Below are positions 11,382 to 21,163 of a stretch of 52,336 bases of DNA, in pieces. Position 1 is the stretch's first letter. Each line of letters starts with the position of its first letter. Position numbers and translations under genes: made by a program. The notes below the pieces were generated by a model, which searched no databases, had not been told where the DNA came from, and worked only from the letters and a program-made list of their open reading frames with translations. The stretch lies in contig JAHBMJ010002422.1 in the NCBI GenBank assembly GCA_018398765.1, positions 48,161-100,496 on the forward strand. Direction: 5' to 3'. The stretch comes from Chromera velia (taxonomy: Eukaryota > Sar > Chromeraceae).

Positions 11382-12655
11382 TACGCATTCATGCAAATTT
11401 TCTGATCGATTCAAACGGAAACAGCCGACATTCTGTTGGTTCACTTTTTTCAGACCTGCATGCAAAGAAAAATGACATCATGTTTCCAGAAACCACCAGA
11501 GGCCCCTGACCCCGTTTAAACTCTGCGTCCTGCCTCTCGGCCTACGACAAACCCCCCTAGCTAGGTGCCTCAGCAGTCCCCCGAGCGATGTGAATTTAAG
11601 AACAGAGAGTTAACTGCACAACTTCTGACTGATTGAGTTTTGCTTCTAAGTTCTCTTCCCTGCATCCATCCATGCAGGCAAGCCCCTGGCCTCCGTGATC
11701 CACCCCGTCTACGCACCCCAGGGATACGACGACGGTGTGCGCACAGGGGATGGCCCGGGGCTCCATCAGCAACAGGCAGAGGTGAGTGCCTCGGAAAGGA
11801 GGTTGGGCGTGATGGGAACAGTATTACTCAATGGGAAGGTGCCGGTCCCTCTCCAGGTTGAAATGGAATCAATAAAGGAGACCTCCATAGGATCTCTCTA
11901 TCCCTTTCTATCGGTGTAGATATGGGCCTGCCTGTGTGTTTTCCGTTTCCGTTCAGAGCGTTTGTTCACCCACAGTCTTCTGATACGACTGCATGTGCGT
12001 GATTGATGGAGCGATGCGCGGTTCTGATGGAGCGATGCGCGGTTTGCTGGACAGTTGCACGTCAGATTCAGATATATGATGCTCACATCAACCTGCAGCG
12101 CTCGCTGTAGCCCTCCTCTTCTGCTTCTGCGTGATTCTGCAGCAACCCCAAGTTCAGCACTTCCAGCAGACAGAGGGCATGCCAGGTGGACAAACTGAAG
12201 CACCCCCAGCGAGCAACGTGCAGGTCTGTTGAAAAAGACAATAATGGTGTCTTGCCGTCTCGATCATTGTACCTATCCTTGGACAGGTTGGTTGTTCTTG
12301 GTGTTAATTTGTCTCTTCTTGCATTCGCTTGGGTCCCCAGACTGCGAATCTTTTCTTCGACATGAGAGAGAGGGGGGGGATGGGTGCACGGCAGTTCATC
12401 TCTATGTTGGTCGTCCGCTTCTACTCGTGTCTCTGTAGCATGCATTTATGCCATCATGCACGGAAAACGAGGAAAAACAGGAAGGAGGTATGGGAGGTAT
12501 GGCAGCGCTCAATTTGGAAGTGCATGTGTTTCCTCGATGCTCTGCATGTGCAGGCGGTCGAAGGAGGCCCCGGCCAGGCCGCCGGTCCTCCGCCCCAAGG
12601 CCCTGCCCCGCTCAGCAATCCATTTGCACTTGCGAGGCCTCCCCCTTCCTCCTAA
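9349..12655 (+). CDS. Pro/Gln/Gly-rich low-complexity protein, seven exons, about 265 aa
   Basis: Exons 9349-9385, 9480-9677, 10196-10263, 11092-11299, 11678-11781, 12143-12223 and 12554-12655 join in phase to 266 codons. The N-terminal part is acidic then Gln/Gly-rich (NIDPEANATEAEYNQPW, GEGYAQQGRPRSHSDGALQ) with a possible short helix (ARNVFQSLKSFLAWMFLP). The middle and C-terminal parts are Pro-rich with recurring Tyr-Tyr-Arg/Gln-Pro-Leu motifs (NRYYFDNHSQ, NYYRQPLPADN, TYYQRPLSTTG) and end GPAPLSNPFALARPPPSS. I know no family for it; the composition suggests a disordered scaffold or RNA/protein-binding tail. The frame stays open upstream of the Met at 9349 to about 9253, so the true start may be earlier. 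A long open stretch at 9751-10148 begins in the right phase after an acceptor but is T/C-rich and ends in a stop; I leave it in the intron. Confidence 0.6.
11340..11382. repeat. (CT)n(GT)n microsatellite in an intron
   Basis: A CT tract runs directly into a GT tract in the intron that follows the Pro-rich exon. The next intron also holds a tandem pair of the 21-base unit CTGATGGAGCGATGCGCGGTT near 12003-12045. Confidence 0.85.
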
Positions 12656-12959
12656 GCACATGGAAGGGTCTCCTTCATTTCCGCGTAATTAGTTGGTTCT
12701 TAATACTTTGAAAGGGGGCCCACGGGCGGGAGGATACTTTATCTTTTGTGTTCTTTTTTTTTAGAGGTGATAGGAAAGGCAATAAAGTTCTGGTATGGAG
12801 AGTGGAAACGGAAGAGAACTGATTGAAGTCTGGGTTTGAAAACCGAAACAATATATTTTTTTTTTGTAATAAATAAATTGGTACAACAGCTAATAGCAGC
12901 TTAAAGATGAGCTAGCAATAGCCAGCAATGCCTAGCATGAGTTTAGATTTTTGAAAAAA
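12656..12959. other. Short AT-rich spacer between convergent genes
   Basis: T and A runs and a GTAATAAATAAATT stretch near 12866 lie between two facing stop codons. No coding exon. The AATAAA-like word could serve polyadenylation on the plus strand. Confidence 0.6.
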
Positions 12960-13680
12960 CTAGGTGTGATCTGTAAAGTTTAAAAGTGAAATAGAGTTTA
13001 AAGTCCGGTTTGAGTCTGCGGACTCTAAAGTATAACTTTTGAAACGCACTTTAAATTTTTTATGGTATATTGAACCTATGTGGGCCGCAGCTATGAGAGC
13101 GATACACGCGTATGTCTCTAGCAGCGTCCCGCGGCCCAGAGGGGTCCAGTAGAATACCAACATGGTATACACATTTCCGCCAAATCCAGCCAGCATGGAC
13201 ATGGCCGTCTTCCATCTCCTGTAGTGCAAGAGCTTGAGAACCCACTCGGATGTGTTCATTGAAATGCCCAAAAGACACCATACACCCAAAGATATCCCCA
13301 ATCTTCGCTCGACACCTCTCTATCAATCTTTGACAAAAATAAAGGGTGTGACAAGACCAACAAGCACGGCTACCTAGTACCTAACAAAGGCCACACAATA
13401 CGTAAGTCTTAAATCCCTCGCCCTTATCCCTCAGATTTTGAAATGAAAAGGCAGTTGCTGGTGGTACGGTGCAAAAGTAACAAAAGCTCCGGAAGGACAC
13501 CTCTGAAGCACTCACTCCCTCTTCTTCACCATGGAGCTCATGCTCTTCTTCTCTCACCTGTACCCCCCCAGTCACCTCCCCTCCCTCCCCTATCCGAGTC
13601 AATTTGGTAGCTGATGGCACGCTGCGCCTATCCTGGTGCTCTTTCATTCGGTACCAAAGTAACGGGTGCGCTAAGAGCAT
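12960..13680 (-). CDS. Multi-pass membrane protein, two exons seen, about 212 aa
   Basis: Exons 13402-13680 and 12960-13319 join in phase 0 (93 + 120 codons). The second exon encodes three hydrophobic stretches (GISLGVWCLLGISMNTS, MLAGFGGNVYTMLVFYW, YACIALIAAAHIGSIYH) separated by basic loops (LLHYRRWK). The first exon begins with a hydrophobic segment (MLMLLAHPLLWYRM) and then a long acidic loop (REEEHELHGEE). The tail after HKKFKVR is low in GC. I cannot name the family; the helix-rich 3' half resembles a generic small transporter or ER protein. The 82-base intron has a plain GTATTG donor. The first segment could be the end of a longer helix encoded by an unseen upstream exon. Confidence 0.45.
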
Positions 13681-14966
13681 TAGCACCCCCGTGTAAGACG
13701 TTCATTTCTCCTCACTAAAGTGTTGCTGGGTTTCCTTGGTCCTTTCCCATTTCCTGTTCGTACCTTCCATCGATGCAGTAATATCAATATACAATCACTG
13801 CTTGCAGCTACTTGCAGCGTTCTCCCGAAAAACGACTCTTAGCCTGAAGAGTGTCAGGCACAGGCCCTACAAGAGAGGTGTATGTCACTGAAACTGTATG
13901 AGCAAAAACTCAGAGTAGACAATTAAAACATTTACGACGCGGGTATGTGTATGTACATGTGAGCTGGCAGGGAGGTTTGCAAGTCACTGTGAACAGTGTG
14001 AAGGTTGATCATGAATATTTGCGTGTTGGAAGACAAAGGTCAGTCAGCCAGTCAATTGGATTCTCGCGGCTGGGCCATGTAGTGCCTGCATCGTCGTCCC
14101 CAACCGGCTCCGCGTTAAGTCAACCACGCGGCCCCGGAAAGATCCATCGGCTCCATTCGCATGCATGTGCATGCACGCGGGCGCGGAAAGTCCCGCGTGT
14201 CACAGCTATAGAAAGCGTCGAAGATTTTCGCGGGCCGCGGCAAGAGACGGCTGATAGAATTTGGGCATGCATCGTGCAGGATACAGCGAAAAAAGGTCGT
14301 GGGAGCCGTTCTGCTCAATTTGACCCTCTCGGGAGAGTCTGATGTGCAGCGAATCAATTTTTTGTTCTTCTGCAAAAGGGCGTCTTTGCTTGAAGAACCC
14401 TGTCGTTCCATTTTTCAGTGGGGAATGCATCTATAGTGCCCGTCAAAATTTTTGTTGCGCAACAGCTAGGTGTCGTTTGCGAACGTCCGTGCTCTGTCTG
14501 CTGACACACCTTGCGGCCGGGTACTCGTGGTGTCTCCTACTGCAGAGTCTTCTTGACTCGTGTTTGCCGTCAATGGACCGGGTCCTCGTGGGACTCAGTG
14601 CAAGGACGTGACCATAGAGTGAAGCTTTTTCGACTCGACGGGCTGAGAGGAGGGTGAGTAATCAGCTCTTCTGTTCAGCCGTGTGTGGGAAGGATTTTGG
14701 GTTCCTGTGCTGACCCCTCGCACCCATATATTCCCGTAGAAATGAAAGAAAATGCACAGGAAAATAAAAATAAGGATTGATTGAGGCCTTCCTCACCTTT
14801 TCCAACTGCGCACCTGGTTCCTCGCCTTCTTTTTCGTCCGTCTCTTGTTTGTATCGGCCAGCTTACACACACCCTTCTCTTTCTCTCTCATGAAACCTCC
14901 TCTCAGACAACGGTATCCCCTTCTTTCTCCTGTCTGCATGCAGAAGTCTTCCCTGCTCATCACATC
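13681..14966. promoter_or_regulatory. Divergent intergenic region and probable 5' leader of the AP2 gene
   Basis: I see no reliable coding exon. Near 14158-14180 there is GCATGCATGTGCATGCACGC, matching the palindromes of the other divergent spacers. Immediately before the AP2 start, CTGCATGCAG (14934-14943) looks like a 3' splice site, so the leader of the AP2 transcript is probably spliced. Confidence 0.4.
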
Positions 14967-17900
14967 ATGTATGGAGGTCAACATTGGTACTATTACCCCC
15001 AGTACAACTGGGGCATTGACGGCTCGCTTCCCCAGGCTGGCCAGGGCTCAGGTCATTTTTCTTCACCGAACGCCCAGCAATGGTATCATCAGCAGTACCC
15101 TTCCACGTACCAGAACGAAGACTCCTTTCCTTCCCACGCCCCCATACCTGGCCAGGGCTCCTCTGTCCTTCCGTCTCCCGGCTCCTTTCCTCCCCAGCAA
15201 GCCTATAACCAGTCCACTTCCCAATACCAAAACACTCTTCGCTTTTCTTCGATCCCCACACCCGAGCAGCTGCGGTCTTTTTTCTCTTCCCAAAACGCGG
15301 CATCGCAGAGTCAGGGTCACCCTGGGGCTCCACTCAGGGGGCCGGTGTCAGGTCTGACTGACAAGGACACCCAGCGCTCCCTGTGCACGGCTTGGGGCGA
15401 GAAGTCGAGTTTTAACTTCAGAGAACCGCACCCCTCCGCACTGACTAGCGCCTCTATGCCCGGACTCATCCAATCACAACCACCACAACAACAGCAGGAG
15501 AATCATCTCCTTTTTGGCCAGGGCCTCCCTGGGCACTTTTTCCCCCCACCCATCCCCCCTGCCGCTTTCCCTCCAGAGCCTCCGGGGATGGTGGAGATTT
15601 CGCCCACCTCCTCTATCAATGTTTCCATGGAGCCTGTCGTGGAGGAAACTCCGCAGACAAGGACTTCCCTCACCCCTTCTTCTGCCGACATTTCCATGCA
15701 GCCTGTTTTGGTGGTAAATCCGCAGATAAAGACTTTATTCACCCCTTCTTGTACCGACATTTCCATGGAGCCTGTCGGAGAGGAAACTCCGCAGACAAAA
15801 AGCACTCAGCAGACAGAGGAGGATGGGGAGGGGGGGGGATCTCGTGGAGGGGGGGGAGCTGAGCCACCTGCTGCTGCGACTGCCGAGACGGCAGCTGCAG
15901 CTTCGTCATTTTTCTTTCCCGCCATGCAGAGAAACAGGGAGGCGGGAGGCGTGGCTGCTGGAGACGACAGGCACACGGGCGGGGTGGAGGGGGTGGGTTT
16001 GGATCAGAGTGATTCCCTGGGGGTGGAACACGTGGGGGAGGGGGGGGGGGACAGAGATTCCCTTTCGGGGATGGAAAAGGAGTGTGGAATGCAACAGACT
16101 TCCCTTGTCGCACAGCCCCCCCCTCTGATCAGACCCGCAGCGAGTGCAGAGACACTCGGCAGCGTGAGCGTCCCGCTTCCGCAGCAGGAGAGAGTAGGAG
16201 TGCAGACAGAAACCGGGGTCGTTGCAAGGAGACCAGTTGAAGAGAAAAAGGTCAAGAATGAGAATTATCGCCTTCCGGGTGTCGTCTATCACAAGCGGCA
16301 GAAATTGTGGGAGAGCTTTGTCGTTCTCAACGGAGACCTCTCAGGTCCCCTACTTGAGGTCAGCATGTACTTTGATACCTCCTTGTACGGACACGATGAG
16401 GCCTTTCAGTTGGCAAAGGCATGTCGGTTGGATATGGACACGATGAGGGAAGAGGGGGTGCGCGAGGCCGATCCCATACTACAAAAGCTCCGCCCCAAAT
16501 ATCCCCGCAAGCCCCCACTGTGTGCGGGGAATAAAACGGAAGAGAGACAACAACAGCAAACAGACGCCCCTTCCGATACCCCCACCACACCCGCGTCTCC
16601 TGCTGCCGCCCCCCCTGGTGAAGGGCTTGAGGAGGCCGTCAGAAGGGCCGCACCCGCCACACACACAGGCGGCAAGCCGAAGAGGCGTCAGAGTGGGGTG
16701 GAAGGGGTGAGTTGGGATCCCAAGAATTGCCAGTGGGTGGCAAAGGTGTTCGTTGACGGTCGAATCTCGCTTGATAAGTTCCCTGTGTCTGCATATGGGG
16801 AAGAATTGGCCCTCCAGGCAGCCATCCGTTACAGGGAGGTGCACGTGATGGGGGCCCAACAGAAAAAAGGCAAGGGGGGGGGGAATCAGATGGGCAAAGG
16901 GGAGGATGCCCTCGTTCCTGTCGGGTGCAGACCGAAACGAAACAACAAAAAAGAAAAGAAGGAAGGAGAAGAAACAGGGGAGCTCAAGGGGGTAGGCTGG
17001 CACCCCCAGAAAGAAGCTTACCAGGCCCATGTGTCCTTGCCCCTAGGCAGCGCCAACATCGCGTTTCGCGTCGCCCACTACGGGCAGAAAAATGCTCTTA
17101 AGCAGGCAAAAGCATGCCGAAAAGAGATGGAGAGGCTGAAAAGAAAGGGATGGAAAGATCACAAAGCCATGGTCCAACACCTCCGAAAGACGAAGTTCCC
17201 TCTTCAGAAGAAGAGACCCAAACCTCTGCAGCAGGGGGGGGGGGAATCTGAGGGAGAGGGAATGGAAGAAGGAGCAGAGCTTGACCAAACCGGGGGGGGG
17301 GACCCTTCTCCTTCTGCAGCCTCTGCTGCTGCTGCTGCATCTGCCCGTGGTTCCTCTGGCAAAAGGGGGACTGCAGCGCCGTCAGCGGGAGGTAGGAAGG
17401 GGACAAGCGAGGTTGTGGAGGGGGTGAGTTGGGACCCCCGGCTTTCCTCTTGGGTGGCAAAGGGCCGTCTGGACGGTCGCGTCACGTTGGAGAGGTTTCC
17501 CGTCTCCGTCTTTGGGGACGCAGGTGCCCTCGAGGCGGCACACAATTTCAGAAAATTGATGGTCGAAGGAGAAAAGAGTAGTATGGGCAGTGACGCGCCG
17601 CAAGTGCGAAAGCGCGCAGAGCGAGCAGTCGAGGAAAGGGAAGGAGAAGAGGAAGAGGAGGAAGAGGAAGAGGGAGAGGTGGGTTCCCGCAAGAGTGGCG
17701 TGAAGGGCGTCACGTGGATGGGATATGGTCAGAACGCGTGGCGAGCAAGCGTGACGTTGGATGGTCGGAATGTGTATTTGCAGTTCCCTTCGTTTTCCTA
17801 CGGAGACGAAAAGGCCTTGGAGAAGGCGAAGGAATGTCGGGCAGAGATGGAAAAGATGAGGGAGGAGGGATGGACAGATCATGAGACGTTCCGAAAAGAG

Positions 17901-19369
17901 ATCCGTCGACAATTCCCCGCCGTTTTAGGTCAAAAAAAGGGAGGGGTTAGTGATGAGGAAGAGGAGGAAGAGGAAGAAGAAGAAGAGGAAGAGGAGGAGG
18001 AAGAAGAGGAAGGCCCCCGTGAGAGTGGTATGACTGGTGTCGTTTGGATAGGGGGGAAAAAAAGGGAGTGGAGAGCAGGGGTAACGATTCATTATAAGAA
18101 CGTGTACCGTCATTTCCCTGGCTTGACATTAGGTGACAAAGTGGCTCTGCAGAAGGCGAAGGAGTGTCGGGCAGAGATGGAAAAGATGAGAGAGGAGGGA
18201 TGGACGGACGTTCAGAAGTTTCGCAGAGAAATCCGCAAGAGATTTCCGATCGATTCGGAACTTCTGGAGGGCGGGGAGAGTGAAGAGGAGGAAGAAGATG
18301 AAGAGGAGGAAGAAGAAGAGGAAGAAGAGGAAGAGGAAGAGGAGGAGGAAGAAGAGGAAGAGGAGGAGGAGGAAGAAGAGGAGGAAGGGGGAGCTCGAAA
18401 GAGCGGCGTGACAGGAGTTACATGGAATACGCAGCTCCAGGCCTGGTATGCCGTTTTTTCGAAGGGTAGTAAGAACTATGCCGTTGTCTTTCCCACGAGA
18501 ACTCTCGGCTTCAAAGAGGCGCTGGAGAGGGCCATCAAATGCCGAAAGGAGTCTGAGAGGATGAAAGCACAAGGCCGCACAGACTACAAAACGATGAAAG
18601 AGGAACTGCGTGCAAAGTTTCTTGAAGGGGTGGGGGGACTGCAGTTGACTTCTCAGCAGCAGCCCCGAAAGCCCATGCAGTCAGCAGGGGGGAGGGGAGG
18701 AAAGATGGAGGGGAGAGAGACCAACAAAGGCCCCTCTGCTGTCAACAGAAGGGGAAAGACTCAGACTGAGAGTTCCCCTGATGAGTCCGACTCCGAATCT
18801 GAAGGGAAAGGCAAAGGGGGGTTGACCTTGAGGACAGCCGCTCCAAACGTTCCCCCTCAGGCTGCCGACCGAAAGAGAAAGCTGACTGTTGCCCTTGCAC
18901 TCCCGAACCCGAAACAAAGGAAGGCATCGAAGAAGCAGGAGAAAGAAGAGGAGAAGGAATCGGAGGGGTTCAAAAACTGCACCTTCGCAACTCCCTGTGA
19001 AACGTGCCGAAAGAATGACGCTTTCCTTTTCTCGTCTTTCTCTTCTTCTTCCCCTTCTTCTTGCTCCCCCTCTTCCGCTTCCTCCTCTGCAAGTGCTTCA
19101 TTTCCGCCCGTCGAATCGGGGGCAGGGGAGGGCGAAGTCGCGATGATCCAAAAGGAGGGTGTGGAGACCCCAAAGACGACTAAAGGCGCAGAGGCAGAGA
19201 AGAGCTCTCTGTTTGCGTCCACGGTGGAGAAGAGAAAGATGCTGATGTCAGTCAGTCAGTCTGCTTGTCTAAGTACTTGCTTTTGTGAATGGACAGAAGC
19301 CAAAGAAAAGAAAAGACTCCTTGGAAGAATCTGCGATTCGACAGCTTGCTTCACAGGATGGATGAGTGA
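14967..19369 (+). CDS. Giant multi-AP2-domain DNA-binding protein (seven AP2-like repeats), about 1450 aa
   Basis: One huge exon (14967-19246) plus a small last exon (19297-19369) give 1451 codons. The Met at MYGGQHWYYYPQ is preferred over the upstream Met at 14781 because an acceptor-like CTGCATGCAG lies between them. The first ~430 residues are Pro/Gln/Ser-rich. Then come seven AP2-like repeats near residues 431, 575, 671, 813, 910, 1020 and 1146. Examples are GVEGVSWDPKNCQWVAKVF, GVKGVTWMGYGQNAWRASV and GVTGVTWNTQLQAWYAVF, each followed by a strand pair, a YG/FG turn and a basic helix (EKAKECRAEMEKMREEGWT). Linkers include Glu tracts of roughly 25 and 35 residues. The Ser-rich C-terminus contains CTFATPCETC. 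AP2 domains are the main sequence-specific transcription-factor fold of Apicomplexa and relatives, so nuclear DNA binding is expected. The last exon may be skipped (see the AP2-SET finding). Confidence 0.8.
17949..18013 (+). repeat. In-frame GAG/GAA repeat (poly-Glu linker 1)
   Basis: Nearly pure GAG/GAA codons between AP2-like repeats 5 and 6, encoding an acidic linker. Confidence 0.9.
18283..18390 (+). repeat. In-frame GAG/GAA repeat (poly-Glu linker 2)
   Basis: The longer of the two acidic linkers, between AP2-like repeats 6 and 7. Mixed GAG and GAA codons suggest the tract is kept as protein rather than as a young DNA slippage product. Confidence 0.9.
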
Positions 19370-19485
19370 GGATCGAGATTTGCTTTGCTTTCTGCATGAT
19401 CGACTGATCGATCGATCGATGAGTCAATGACTCAACTGATGGCGAGAGAGAACGATTGATGCATCTGGCGGGGTCGGCTGGATAG

Positions 19486-21119
19486 ATGGATGGATGGATG
19501 GATGGATGCGGACGGAGGGATTCACATGCAGACCTTCTGCACACATCCCCAGACCCGCAGAAATTGAGACAGACAGATAGACCGATATTGGTGCATTATT
19601 CCTCTTCTCGCGTCAGCTTCTTTCTTTTCTATCGATCCGGGGTCGATGCCTTCCTTCCTTCCTTCCTTCCCTCCCTCCTCCTGCATGCCTGCAGCGGCGG
19701 TCTGAATCCCCACCGACTCCCTGAGTGCTACAGCGACAAGAAGACTTCGCGGGATGAGAGGGCAGACAAATGTGAGTCTGGTCGACAAGACAGCGATTGA
19801 GTGAGTGTGTACACGGGTTGGTGGTGCACTGTACTGTTCTCTTAATTTCCTGTCATTCAGGGGAGTAGGCAGAGAGCCAGTCAGTGATTGAATGAGTTGG
19901 TGAGTCTGCCTTTCAGTAGGCAAACAGAAAAGGATGATGGATGGTCCGATCCCAGATGAAAGAAGAAAGGAAAAAAAAAGATCCAGATCGAAGAAAGGAA
20001 AAGAAAATGGAAGAAAGCAAAAGAAAAGATTCCAGATGGAAGGAAGGAACGAAGGAAGGCTTCGATTCTTGCAAGACACGCTCCCTCGATCCGCATGCAT
20101 GCAGAAAGAAAGAAAGACATACAGAGGCCGGCCAAGAAAAACGAATCCTCATTCCCCTGCAGGGCAAGATACTCAATGCCTCATTATTCCTCCATCCATG
20201 CATTAATTCCTTCCTTCCTCAATTGATCTATCTCATAGCTAGTGTCGGGGGGTCCCCCTTCTTCCCTCCCTCCCTCCCTGCTTCTTTCTGCATGCAGTCC
20301 TTCGTGTGAGAGCCGAGAGTCAATTCACCACCCCAGTTGCAAAGACAATCGAGTATCTCCACACAAGATGGTGCAAACCCGTGATCATCGGTGGCAAGGC
20401 AGTCGCGGTGGTTGGTGACGGAGTGAAAGTTAGCAAGTCAGTCTCTGTCTTTCTCTCTCTGTCCAACTCTCTCGCTTTTTCTTGGTTGCTGTATAATGTT
20501 TGCGTGGTCGACAAGAGAGTGGAATTTTGAAAGAGCTCTTGAAAGCGTATCAGAAAGTGTGACGGACACCTCGGCTTCTCTCTCGTCCTCTTCCCGTTCA
20601 TTTGAGTTCTCTTCACTGCAGTCCTGGTAGGTCTACTTGCTGCGTTTTGCGCTTCTCAAAGCTTTTCTCCTTATCTTTCTTCTTCCGGTGTATTCTCCCT
20701 TCATTCCTTCCTTCTTTTCCTTCCTTCCTCCTTTTTCTTCCTCCGTTGACGGCATAGCTTTGCAGCTCCACTCTCGGTCCCGACGTCGGCCTTGGTCTCT
20801 TTGCCACACGGTCAGTCAATGAGTGGGAGCCTGGGAGGGAGGGAGGGAGGGAGGAAGGTCTCGTTGAGAAAGGGGGGTAGGTAAGTAAGGAGGGGAGTTG
20901 CCTGATTTGGAAATTCAAATAGAGCAGGCAGTCTTTTTCTTTTCGCACCGTTGCCTCTCGTTCTCTCATGTGGTCTAGTTGTTTCGCTGTATTTTTTTTT
21001 TTTGACTCTGGTGTTCCTTCCTTCTGTTCTGTTTCTTTCTAATCTACAGCACATTACTTTCTGTTTCCTCCTATGTGTGATTCCATGGGCGTCTTTTTTT
21101 TCTGCTGTGTATCCTCTTT

Positions 21120-21163
<44 letters not shown>

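Noticed and set aside
13947..14342. 131-residue plus-strand frame upstream of the AP2 gene
   Set aside because: Composition is not protein-like; it overlaps the palindrome-rich divergent promoter and lacks credible splice partners.
17925..18572. Minus-strand Leu/Phe/Ser-rich frames opposite the AP2 gene
   Set aside because: Antisense shadow of the GAG/GAA poly-Glu codons.
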